From Xestospongia bergquistia (taxonomy: Eukaryota > Porifera > Demospongiae > Haplosclerida > Petrosiidae): DNA of 64,000 bases. The notes beneath the pieces were generated by a model. That model had not been told where the DNA came from. It did not search any database and was given only the letters and a program-made list of their open reading frames with translations. The translations under genes were made by a program, and so were the position numbers. The DNA is taken from NCBI GenBank assembly GCA_963965975.1, contig OZ014417.1, forward strand, positions 7,746,821 to 7,810,820, read 5' to 3'. Positions 1 to 10,525 of this stretch are shown here, piece by piece. How positions within the stretch are numbered: the first letter of the stretch is position 1; every line of letters starts with the position of its first letter.

Positions 1-861
1 AATACAACATTTACATTACTAACACTGTGACCTTTCTATAAAGAAAATATAATACAAACCAGCTATAATAAAAATTATAGACCGTTTCAGAGAATTCCCT
101 TAAGAGTTTAACTGTTAACTCAACATGCAGTATACTCAATTTAATAACATCATCTGGTCTACAGGATCGATATAGGCCTAGTAATATAAGCCCAATAAAC
201 TTAGTGATATTCTCTGTTAACTTACCTCTAATATCGATATTACCATAGAAATCATAATATACAGGATGACCATCTCTGTCCTCACCAAAAAACCCTCCAG
301 GAAAATATTTCTGTAGAACCTATAAAGATAATATGTTCTTATGTAAGACTACATCAAGATATAATTATATATGTATTAGTGAGAGGAATATTATACTGAA
401 ACACTGTCAAACATTTAAGGTAGTTAAAATTCACAATAATCATATCTAATGCACAATACTGTACATTAAGGTAATAATAATAATATTAGTAGATGTATTA
501 GAACATTGATCATGAAATTAATACTGTAATGATATCAACAGATGTAACAATGGAGTTAAAGTTGTTGTCACATTGTATATTAACATTTTTAAAGGTACAT
601 TAATAGTGTGCACAGAGCAGATTAGAAAATGACACTGTAATCTTGTGACATATTAAATTATTGCGTAATGTGTGTGTGTGTGTTTGTATGTGCTCAATTG
701 AAATTGATCAAAAGATAAAGATAGTAATTAATGAGTTATTAGGTTTCAACTAATTACATCACTTGAAATAAAACCTGTTTTTAATTCTAGTTTGACAAGA
801 CAATTGATTGAATTTTATTTATTTACTATATAAAAAGGAAATAGTTTATAATATTTTAGTG

Positions 862-938
<77 letters not shown>

Positions 939-1591
939 CACTACAAACCAATTGAATTTTGTGTAGTGCTTTAAAAAAATGTTTTATTTGTCTGTCCTTC
1001 AATTCATCTATTATATATAATTTTATCAAAGTAATTATAACAGTGTAAACCCCAACTTCAATAGGCATAATATTAATATAATTAATTGTAAAGTTTGAGC
1101 TGCTTACCTCAGGAGGTGTCCAGTCAAAGATCTGATCAGCTCCAACTTCTTGTCTCCATTTCAAATGCTATTATATATTATATATTATAATGATTATATA
1201 AAATGTAGTACTTTTTGTAGCATTTCTATAGAATTGTTGAGGTGGAAACTTTTTGCTGGAAGCAAAGAAAATGGAGCAATAACAATTAAATGCATGAATA
1301 GTTTTGTGGATTTTAATGCATACAAATTAAATTACTTAATTATATTATTAATTTTATAACTATTTTATGTAGTAGTAAATAGTGCTTACTACTACACATG
1401 TTCACAAACTTACCTCTCAGCCATCGAAGATAGTAATGATCACTGTCATCTGGTTTGTTAGGGAAATCTTCAACTGCTCTACGAAACTAAATAATGTCTA
1501 CATCACAGTTCAGTATTATTCTAACAATATCTCTTACTCTCTGAAGAGTCTCCTCTTGAGAGGGACTTAGATTACCGACATATCCACTCAT
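1..1591 (-). CDS. SEC14L2: SEC14-like phospholipid/tocopherol transfer protein (CRAL-TRIO), 5' part
   Basis: Cytosolic lipid-binding protein of the SEC14L2/3/4 type; the family moves hydrophobic ligands such as phosphoinositides and tocopherol between membranes. The start MSGYVGNLSPSQEETLQR (exon 1538-1591) closely matches the vertebrate SEC14L2 start. It is followed by FRRAVEDFPNKPDDSDHYYL (exon 1414-1486, the CRAL-TRIO N-terminal helices), AKSFHLNNSIEMLQK (near 1205-1245), WRQEVGADQIFDWTPPE (near 1105-1164), then GGFFGEDRDGHPVYYDFYGN (near 230-320), the start of the lipid-binding fold, and an exon at 83-158. Splice phases join cleanly. The rest of the CRAL-TRIO domain and any GOLD domain lie beyond the left edge. 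A (GT)n tract sits in one intron. Family assignment is secure; which SEC14L paralogue it is remains open. Confidence 0.9.
865..936. repeat. (GT)n microsatellite, about 36 units
   Basis: An uninterrupted GT run inside a SEC14-like intron. On the minus strand it creates a false open frame of alternating His-Thr. Confidence 0.98.
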
Positions 1592-1729
1592 TCTGATATC
1601 AAAAGATACTAAATACTAAACAAACACGAATCATACGCGCATTTTGCTGTTATTGAACACACGGAGATAAACGGAAAATGAACGGACAAAAAGTTTCCCA
1701 GCCAGCACTATTTTGTACATCACCATCAC

Positions 1730-1767
1730 CATAGATAGTATAGACTACGTAACCTATACTATCTATG
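1730..1767. repeat. Perfect 14-bp inverted repeat (hairpin)
   Basis: CATAGATAGTATAG at 1730-1743 is the exact reverse complement of 1754-1767. The 10-nt loop is itself centred on the palindrome TACGTA. It is flanked on both sides by CATCACC-type repeats. No coding content. Confidence 0.9.
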
Positions 1768-1781
1768 CCATCACCACCACC

Positions 1782-1783
<2 letters not shown>

Positions 1784-1843
<60 letters not shown>
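1784..1843. repeat. (AAT)n trinucleotide repeat, about 20 units
   Basis: A pure AAT/ATA run between the SEC14-like gene and FLCN. It produces a spurious poly-Tyr frame on the minus strand. Confidence 0.98.
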
Positions 1844-1906
1844 TACACACGTAGAGACTCATTAAAAATGGAGAGATATGGCTGACTATAATACTATATA
1901 AACAGG

Positions 1907-4900
1907 TTATGATGATTGTTGGTCTTTCTGTAAAAGGTGTGCTCGATAGTCTTTCCTCAGAGCAGCTCTCCAATGTTTTAATATAGGGAGGTCTTCCATA
2001 CTTACAAACAATACTTCACGAACTAGTTTAGTTAGTCTGCAAGTAATAAACAAAGATAGGGGTAATATAAAATGAAGGTATAAAGAGAATTGAGGTAATA
2101 GAAGATAGACAGCAGAAAATGATCATTATTTCATAAGGGGAGTGGCTACTTGACTGCTATACAACAACTTACTTTTCATCATTTTCTGTTGATTCTTTTG
2201 GATAAAGTTGAGAAAACTTATATAGGACTTTTACTTTGCTGCGATAAAGAGAGAGAGAGAGAGAGAGAGAGAGTAATTCTGCAAAACCAGAACACTTACT
2301 TACTTCATCCATTCTTCCTTTAGAGCTAAAATCCCTCGTGAAACTGTGTCATCAGAAATACATTCCCCTGTTAAAAGACTCATCAATCGTTGAATAATCA
2401 CAGGATCTAAAGATAGAGATCAGTTTTACAAATTCACAATTTACAAACATACATTTTGTTTCAGACAAACGTGACTGAGCAGAATAAACCATTAACTTAT
2501 AATTCTCCAGAGAATCCAATCCATCAACGAAAGGACTAGGTTGGTCACCAGCAGAACGAGAATAATATCTCTAAGAAACCACAAACATTACTATTAACAT
2601 CATAATTACTAGAAACCACAAAAATTACTATTAACATCATAATTACTAAAGACAAAAGAGTACTTACTTTTAATGGTGGAAGTATATCCAACAAGACATG
2701 TAGCTCAGAGTCCACGATATGTTTTGGAAGATTTACTCCAACTGAAAGACCCAGGAACTCACAGACGTAAGACTCTTGGTACTTTGGACTGAAACCAATG
2801 ATACGACAACAACTCTCTGGTATTAGCTCCTAATAGTTATATTATCTCTTTATCTGTCTTTCCATCATCAATCTATCTAATCATACCTTCAATATATTCA
2901 ATACTGACATAACAGTTGATGGGTCGCTCCCACGTACAATTAACTGATCTCCTCTCATGATATGGTATGCTAATTCACGAAAGTCCTCATGACCTACAAC
3001 CTAAAAAATATCACAAAATGTAAGACCTTTTATCAAAAATGAAGAACTCTATACCTTTGATAAATGCCTAATTGACGAAAAAGTTGGTTGATTCTCAACT
3101 AAAAAAAATTAATTATAATTTTTTTAGATTTTTATTAATTTATTTTACATTGTAAAACTCTAAATTCAGCAGATGGCATTGGTTTGTCAAGTTTATCCAT
3201 TAACTCAAAGTCTGTTAGAGGTTTCATGGACTCAGACACAGCCATTGCCTACAGTATAAGAGGTCACATGACAATCACATGATCAGAAAACACAAACAAA
3301 ATAATTAAGAGCCAAATATTAGAAAATTTATGCAATAATATTATTGAAATGTTTAAATCATGTGATTTAATACACTAGTCACATGACAATCGTGTGATCA
3401 CTTACTTGAGGAGGACCCTCTACAATACATTCCATCATTCGTCGACCGCCTGTCTTCAATAGATATATAAAATATTTATGGAGGTAGAGAAACATGTCCT
3501 AAAAAAAACAAAAAGGATTATTTAAATAGACTTGAACATGATACTTGTTGTATTACAAATCACCTTTTATTGTGTCATTAAATTACTATACACTGAATAG
3601 TCATGTAGTCATATCTCTTGTACATGTTATGAAAAACAATGTTTCAAAGTTCAATAAATTGTCAATGTCATTTCCTAATGATGTTTCTGTCTTGGAATGA
3701 AAGTACAATACTCTTATCTTGTCACTGACATAACAACTATATTACATTATTAAATGATGTCATAACAGTTAAATATTTGTATAATTATATATAATTAAGA
3801 GTTATACACTTATAATAGAATCTAGACTATTTGTCCCTTTAATTACAAATGTATTGCTCAATTAAACAACACAACAAGGGGTCAATTACTTCAATAGAAG
3901 ATTTCTTAATTAAAAAGAAATCAACATACTTTCTCAGATACTATTAATAATATTGACTTACTTTATCTCCCGTCAAATCAACGAGGGAACGTCCAGCTTG
4001 ATTTGTGGTGCGAATACGCCTGAAGTGATCAGGACCATAAGGATGGGAAAGAAGAGACCGACTATTAGATGATGCTTTATGTTCCTCTGACTCAAGAGCA
4101 TAAACTTTGTCTGCCTATCATGGAATAAGTCATGTGATCACCACATCTTACATTCAATAAGTCATGTGATTGTCACTTCTCACATTCAATCAACTCGTAT
4201 GAATCCACTGTCCTTCTATATATCCATCAGTTTGTCTATCTGTCCATCCATTGATACGTCCATTAAATACCTTTTCCTGCAATGTATCAATCAAGCCTCT
4301 AAAATGCCTCACAAGAAAAGGCCATGAGTTAATGAGGAAGACTCTGTCCATCATGACAATAATAAAACTATATCTATACAGATACAATATAACTAGTAAC
4401 AACAAAAAGATGACATCATTAACGCACAATCGTGAGAATCCTCGTGCTTGTTTGTCAGGCAATTTGAATGTATGTGAAAGAGTGTGACAACTGTTGTCTT
4501 CTCCAAATACAATTGGACCTTCCCTACCTGGACACACCTCACAATTCAAGCTAAAAAAAATTACAAATGTACACATAATACAATTATTATAATAACCTTC
4601 TAACACAAGCTTGTCTTAAAATACTATACAGCTGCTTTTGTTCCGGATATTGTGAACTGATATAAGTTATTTGAGGTCCTTCATCGTACGATATAAAACC
4701 TGGTTGTCCCGGTGGAAGTGAGCGACAAGCCTATATAAAATAATTAATATGGAGATTATGGGGTCATACTCACATCGCATTGGTCAAAGGATTTAGGTGG
4801 AGGGTGCATTAATGTGGACAAGGGGTGCTCAAGAGATAGGTCTAATCGCGAGTGAACTGGACCTCGACGATCTGATGGGGCGGAGTCAATGAGTAATTGA

Positions 4901-5110
4901 GCATCTTGAGATTGATGGAAGGCCTAATCAATATCATGAGAATTAATTGTTTATTTAGTTTAATGATTTTATTAGCTTTAATCAATTGTGCTAAGTATTT
5001 TTAATTTATAATAGTTCTTTGTAAGTAAATTGAAGTTTTACCTGTGTGCAGAAGAGGATACAAGGTCCGTGTGCTTCACAAAAGTGGCACAGAGCTACAA
5101 TGGCGTTCAT
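1907..5110 (-). CDS. FLCN: Folliculin (FLCN)
   Basis: FLCN is the GTPase-activating protein for RagC/D at the lysosome; with FNIP it controls mTORC1-dependent retention of TFEB/TFE3. Exon 1 (5042-5110) encodes [20 protein letters not shown], near-identical to human. Downstream exons carry [16 protein letters not shown] (longin domain, near 4430-4552) and [20 protein letters not shown] (near 4315-4360). The C-terminal DENN-type exons run leftward (for example [20 protein letters not shown] near 2885-2970) to a tail [20 protein letters not shown] ending in a stop at 1907-1909. Start chosen at 5110 because it matches the conserved family start. The gene is divergent from the cyclase gene. Its introns hold six TCACATGA/TCATGTGA sites and its promoter one. 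Assignment is very secure. Confidence 0.96.
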
Positions 5111-5422
5111 AGCAATTTAGAGCATCACATGACATGAAAGAAGTTTGGAAAATTAGTGGGTGTGGATAGACCAAAAAAGGGTGGATCTGCTCTACTGGAC
5201 AGTACGGGAAACCTCCAGTTAACTCCACCATAAGCATCGTCGCATAGTATTTATTGCCAGTCATAGTGGGGAACAAGATATAATATAGTCGTTCGATTCG
5301 TCGTATTATTGAAGAACGTGTTAACAAAACTGTCAAAAATTGTCCTATCATTATAAGGCTTCCAAATTTGTTACGTTCTCTTAATAACATTTTCTTACAA
5401 GTGATCAGTTCACTTTAGGAGA
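5111..5422. promoter_or_regulatory. Divergent promoter region, FLCN / cyclase
   Basis: 312 bp separate the two start codons. A TCACATGA site (5125-5132, an M-box/E-box variant bound by MiT/TFE factors in other animals) lies 15 bp upstream of the FLCN ATG. No TATA box is obvious. Part of this must be 5' UTR of both genes. Confidence 0.6.
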
Positions 5423-7115
5423 ATGTATGGACTTTTATTGGACAGCATTCAAAAGTTCCTCCGAGAGAAATATGGAGAGCATTATTGGGTTGTTATAAGA
5501 CGTCGGGCCAAGCTTAGTAATCACTGGTTTGTAACACATGAAGTCTATAGTGACAATGTAATGAATGACCTTGTGGAAGCAGCTGCTACTACTCTTGGAG
5601 AAGATCGAGACTGTGTCATGCAAATGTTTGGAGAGTATTTTGTCCAAAATATTGGTCGCTATGGTTATGCTCGTCTCCTGCGTGTCCTGGGACGAGACAT
5701 GAGGGATTTTTTAAACGGTTTAGATGATTTACACGAGTACCTTCGTTTCAGTTATCCCAAAATGAGACCACCATCTTTTTTTTGTGAAAATGAGACTCCT
5801 GAGGGAATGGTCATGCATTACACAACCAAGAGACGAGGGTATCTTCCTTATGTTATCGGGCAATTAAAAGCTGTAGGGAAAATTTACAATAAAAATTTGG
5901 AGACGTCTATTTTAAAGGAGGACTACAGTCCAGAAGGATGCCACGTTGTTTTGGAACTCAAGTTTGATAACAATGAGTTTATTAGACAAAGAAGACCAAG
6001 TCGTTTCTTTGAGAACCTTCATCTGAGTGGTCCTGTATTTTTATCAATATTTCCTTTCAGTATTGTCTTTAACAAAGATATGGATATCGTTTCTACTGGG
6101 ACAAAAATGGACGAAGTTTTGCCAGGATTGAGAGGGAGGAGATTAGACTTTGCATTCACACATCGTCGACCTCAACATGTTCTCTTGAAGTGGGGATCGG
6201 TGAGTCTGTGCAAGTATAATATTATGATGACAATATCTGTAGATAAAAGAATCTCAAAATTCTTGATAGTATTTTTATGTGTGCTACACTTGGTGAATAG
6301 TTTAAATACCACAGAATAAATTTTATTTCATACAAAAGGTTGACATGACTAATATTGTATGTGTAGTTTTTACAAGTATGTACAATATGATAACAGTTAT
6401 TTCAACCCTTCAGGATATATCATTACCTTTATCACCTTAACCTTTTTTAATTATTAAGAAGATCTATCATGTGTTGATATAGACCTTCCTAGTAGAACAA
6501 TATTAATGCAACAAATGTTAATACTGTTCATATTTGAGGTGTAATCTGCATACTTCATATCTAATGACCAGTTCATGATATAATAGGGGAATTAATGACT
6601 TCATCTCTAGACATATTACCTCAGTCTGGTGTGCCCTTGCACACCCCACAGCCCCTACATGAATACCATCACTGAACCAAACATGTCAAAGTCACTTCTC
6701 TTGTATTACTTGATAATAAATGATTCTCTTTGATGAGAACTGTTATCAAAGGATAGGATTACTTCTTTCTAGTTTGTTATTAGAGAAGTAATGATTTGTA
6801 TATTACCTCTTAGTCAAATTGCTAATATTGTATTACATTTGAGAGTACATAACAATACTTTGTGTTGTGTGTGTGTTCTAAGATCTTATCTTTTCTTTAG
6901 ATTATAATGCACACAAATTGTATTTTTGAATTGATATCTATTGACTGCGTGACACGCCCACATCAGTTAGGTATGGGGAAAAGCAGTCCGAGTATGCAAT
7001 ACAGTGATTCTCCACCCACTCTCAAATTAAAGGGACAAATGTTAATGATGACCTCAGGAGAACATATGATGTTTCTATGCTCACCTATGTGAGTGAGGAT
7101 AACCCTATAATTAAA

Positions 7116-7161
<46 letters not shown>

Positions 7162-9356
7162 GTATATAATTATATATATATAAGTTAACGAAATAACCCT
7201 GTAATTTTAATGATTAATTTATTAATAATAAATGAGGATGACCCTGTAATTAAATTAATAATCATAGAATTGCTGTTGACAAACCTGATCAATAATTATT
7301 TTAAAATTAATAAAATAAAAATAATTTATAACTATTGTATTTAATAAACTAGGTAGTGAAACAACAATTTTAACTAACTTTAATAATTATTAATAGTTAT
7401 TACAATTATTTTTCAATAGTATGGACAGCCCTGAAGAACTCTATCAAGCTGGTATCTTTATAAATGATCTAGCTATGCATGATTCAACTCGAGAATACAT
7501 TTTAGCAGGCTCCCAACAAAATCCTGAATTAACTTTAGCTTTGAACCAGGTATACATACAACTGAGCCTTGTTTGTCCATATGACATTACATATTAAGAT
7601 CATATATCCATTATTTTATTCTTAGTCATCCATCCTTTCTTTCATGCATCCATTTAATTCACCTATAAATCCATTTTTAACTTTTATGCATCCATTCGTC
7701 CTTTTTTCAATTTCATATATCCAGGAACAAATTCGAACCAAACAACTAGAAGATAGTATTAACAAAACAGACGAACTGATTTACCAAATGATACCAAAAC
7801 AAATTGCTGATAAATTACGTAATGGGGAAACCCCTTTAAACACGTGTCAAGTTAGTAATATAGTCTCATTGGAATAGTTGTTATCTCTTAATTATAGGTG
7901 TTACCAAGTGTCAGTATCTTGTTTAGCGATATTGTTAGTTTTACGCCAATGTGTATGAGACTCCGCCCAATGGAAGTTGTGTGTGTAGTGAATGCAATGT
8001 ACGTTGCCTTTGATCAATTGTGTGAAAAACATCATGTTTACAAGGTAAGAGTAAGGCAGCAGCTGTTTGTACATTATCCATTTAATAAATCAAACTACTT
8101 CCAGTATGTTGACGCCCATAATGTCGCTAAGCAAGTGCTTGCTTAGTAAATATGTTTGTAGTTATGGTTACCCAATTCCTCAGCTAGTGAATACAATAAT
8201 TGACATGTACATTAGAGTACCTGATGTTCTAGGTCTAGTTGGAGTTACTTATAGCCAAATTCTAACAATCTTTCATTGAAATTTGTTATATAGTACAATC
8301 AGCACTTAATATTACTGACCTATCCTTTCTAGTGGTTTCTATGAATTCAGTAACCTATTATTAGACTCAATCTACATAAACCTTCCCTCCTCTATTATAT
8401 ATGTACATTAAACAAAAGGTAGTTAGTTAATCAATAGTTATTAAATTATTAATTTTAGACATGGTAACATTGACTACCATTATGGTACATGTTGACATTA
8501 TAGGAGTTGATATTATGAACTATTAGTACATGTATCCATTCGTCCATCTAGCTATTAGTACATGTATCCATTTCTCATCTAGCTATTAGTACATGTATCC
8601 ATTCCTCCATCTAGCTATTAGTACATGTATCCATTCCTCCATCTAGCTATTAGTACATGTATCCATTCATTCATCTAGCTATTAGTACATGTATCCATTC
8701 ATCCATCTAGCTATTAGTACATGTATCCATTCATTCATCTAGCTATTAGTACATGTATCCATTCCTCCATCTAGCTATTAGTACATGTATCCATTCATTC
8801 ATCTAGCTATTAGTACATGTATCCATTCATTCATCTAGCTATTAGTACATGTATCCATTTATCCATCTAGCTATTAGTACATGTATCCATTCCTCCATCT
8901 AGCTATTAGTACATGTATCCATTCCTCCATCTAGCTATTAGTACATGTATCCATTCATCCATCTAGCTATTAGTACATGTATCCATTCATTCATCTATGA
9001 ATCCATTTATTATTATTTATATATCCATTCATTAGGTTCAAACTACTGGTGATGCATATATGGTATTAGCAGGTGCTCCTGTTTCAACTCCTCATCATGC
9101 AGAGTATATTACTGACTTTGGTTTCTCTATCATTGATGCTATGACTAAAATTAATGATCCATCTTCAGGAGAACATCTAAAAATACGAGTGGGTAAGTAT
9201 ATTGTCTGTCTCATTAATTAGTTGTAAGTGATGGGCGTGGTTTAGGTATTCACAGTGGGACAGTGGTAGCAGGAGTAGTGGGATCTACTGTTCTACGTTA
9301 TGATGTGTTTGGTGACTCAGTGAACACAGCAGCTCGTATGGAGGCAACTGGAATGG

Positions 9357-9402
<46 letters not shown>

Positions 9403-10402
9403 GCATTCTCTTTTCCTTTACTCTCTTACCTACTTTTTCTCTCTTTCATATCAGCCAATGAGAATACATGTTAGTGAAGCTACTGCTTCACTACTAGAGG
9501 GAACACAATTTGTAGTTCAAGAAAGAGGAACAATGGAAGTGAAGGTATGTACCATGAATGACTGGATGGATAAATAGATAAATGAATGGATAAATTTAAC
9601 TACATTCTATTTGATATATTTGTAGGGTAAAGGTTTAATGAAAACTTACTGGGTTCTTGAGAAAAAATGCTCCCTGGGTGAAGACGAGGATACATTAAAT
9701 CCCTTTCAAAAAGACAAACTGATTCAATCTGGTCATAAACAACGTAGTGCTTCAGCTGATATTGAAGATCTTGTCCGCAAAGATCATCGCAAAAACTCAT
9801 CACCACTCCTTCCCAGATTTACACCAAAACAGACTACATCCCTTGAGTCCACACCCCTCTCTTCACGTCCCATTCAGCGTCCATCACTCTCACCTCATGA
9901 TTGGCCACAATTAGACATGGCTATAGAACAGAAAAAGTCTTCTCAATCCCCAAACCGTCATGATTACCCACGGCTCTCAACAACAAGTGTGGTCCCAGGG
10001 ATTCTAGCAAGCCACAAAGGAGAAAGCATAGACTTAGGAGATGTGAGATACCTACAGCGAATGTCCACATCTTCATTGGACATTCCAGAAGAGCTTAAGT
10101 CCTTAGCTGCTGAAAATAAAATCACACTAAAAGAATTTGCAGAGATAGCAGAAGAAAGTGCTTTGAATGCACGCAAAGTTGCCAACTGGGCTCATTACAT
10201 AGCAACAGTTGCCGAGCAACAGAATACACATGATAACGCTGCATTTTCAACAAGACGAGCTACAGTAGCCACTATTGCTCCACATACTGGTTCTCCATGT
10301 AGTGGTTCTCCACGTACTGGTTCGTCTGTTGACAAAGATGACAGTGACAATGCCGACATGACAATGTCAAAACAAAAAGATGGTGCTTGTATTATTGTCT
10401 AA
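5423..10402 (+). CDS. GUCY1B2: Soluble guanylate cyclase, beta-2-like (H-NOX + HNOBA + class III cyclase)
   Basis: Heme-sensing nucleotide cyclase. The H-NOX domain (residues 1 to about 180, start MYG as in other beta subunits) has the proximal heme ligand His-104 ([19 protein letters not shown]) and a Y-T-T-K-R version of the YxSxR motif at 133-137. The HNOBA/PAS region follows ([20 protein letters not shown]), then a coiled coil (exons near 7421-7850) and the catalytic domain: [10 protein letters not shown] (metal Asp), VQTTGDAYM (second metal Asp) and [10 protein letters not shown] (transition-state Asn/Arg). All catalytic residues are on one chain, so a homodimer is plausible. Two purine-recognition residues differ from guanylate cyclases (see findings). 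A long polar tail ends CIIV-stop, a CaaX prenylation box as in vertebrate beta-2. Exon pieces: 5423-6198, about 6902-7080, 7420-7550, 7725-7850, 7898-8045, 9036-9193, 9246-9355, 9455-9544, 9626-10402. Confidence 0.93.
7118..7156. repeat. (TA)n microsatellite
   Basis: An AT dinucleotide run inside a cyclase intron, flanked by more TA-rich sequence. Confidence 0.95.
8538..8998. repeat. 32-bp minisatellite, about 14 copies
   Basis: The unit starts AGCTATTAGTACATGTATCC and continues with a variable ATTCMTYCATCT part; the 32-bp period is exact (8581, 8613, 8645 and so on). It fills the cyclase intron just upstream of the exon carrying the GDAYM catalytic motif. Units are adjacent with no spacers, so this is not a CRISPR-like array. 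Confidence 0.95.
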
Positions 10403-10525
10403 TAATATTTTTATTTTTAAGTTACTTTTTTTTCTCTTTTTCGAGTATAAAAACTCAACTAAATAATCAATTTATCTAATTTATTATTAATTAAGTTGAT
10501 AATCATATTATATATTTTTTTTCAG

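Larger units (their letters stand above)
1592..1906. other. Intergenic: SEC14-like upstream region and FLCN 3' end
   Basis: No gene is visible here. The stretch holds the upstream region of the SEC14-like gene, a perfect short hairpin (1730-1767) and an (AAT)n tract (1784-1843), then the FLCN 3' flank. Confidence 0.7.

Noticed and set aside
856-1164. 102-aa minus-strand frame with a His-Thr run
   Set aside because: It reads through a (GT)n tract and overlaps a real SEC14-like exon only in part; the repeat is intronic.
5076-5390. 104-aa minus-strand frame over the FLCN start
   Set aside because: It is in a different frame from the FLCN exon [12 protein letters not shown] and matches no family.
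6907-7092. Separate small gene at 6907-7092
   Set aside because: It is an internal HNOBA exon of the cyclase gene; splice phases join it to its neighbours.
8538-8998. CRISPR-like array of 32-bp repeats
   Set aside because: Repeats are directly adjacent with no unique spacers, within a eukaryotic intron.
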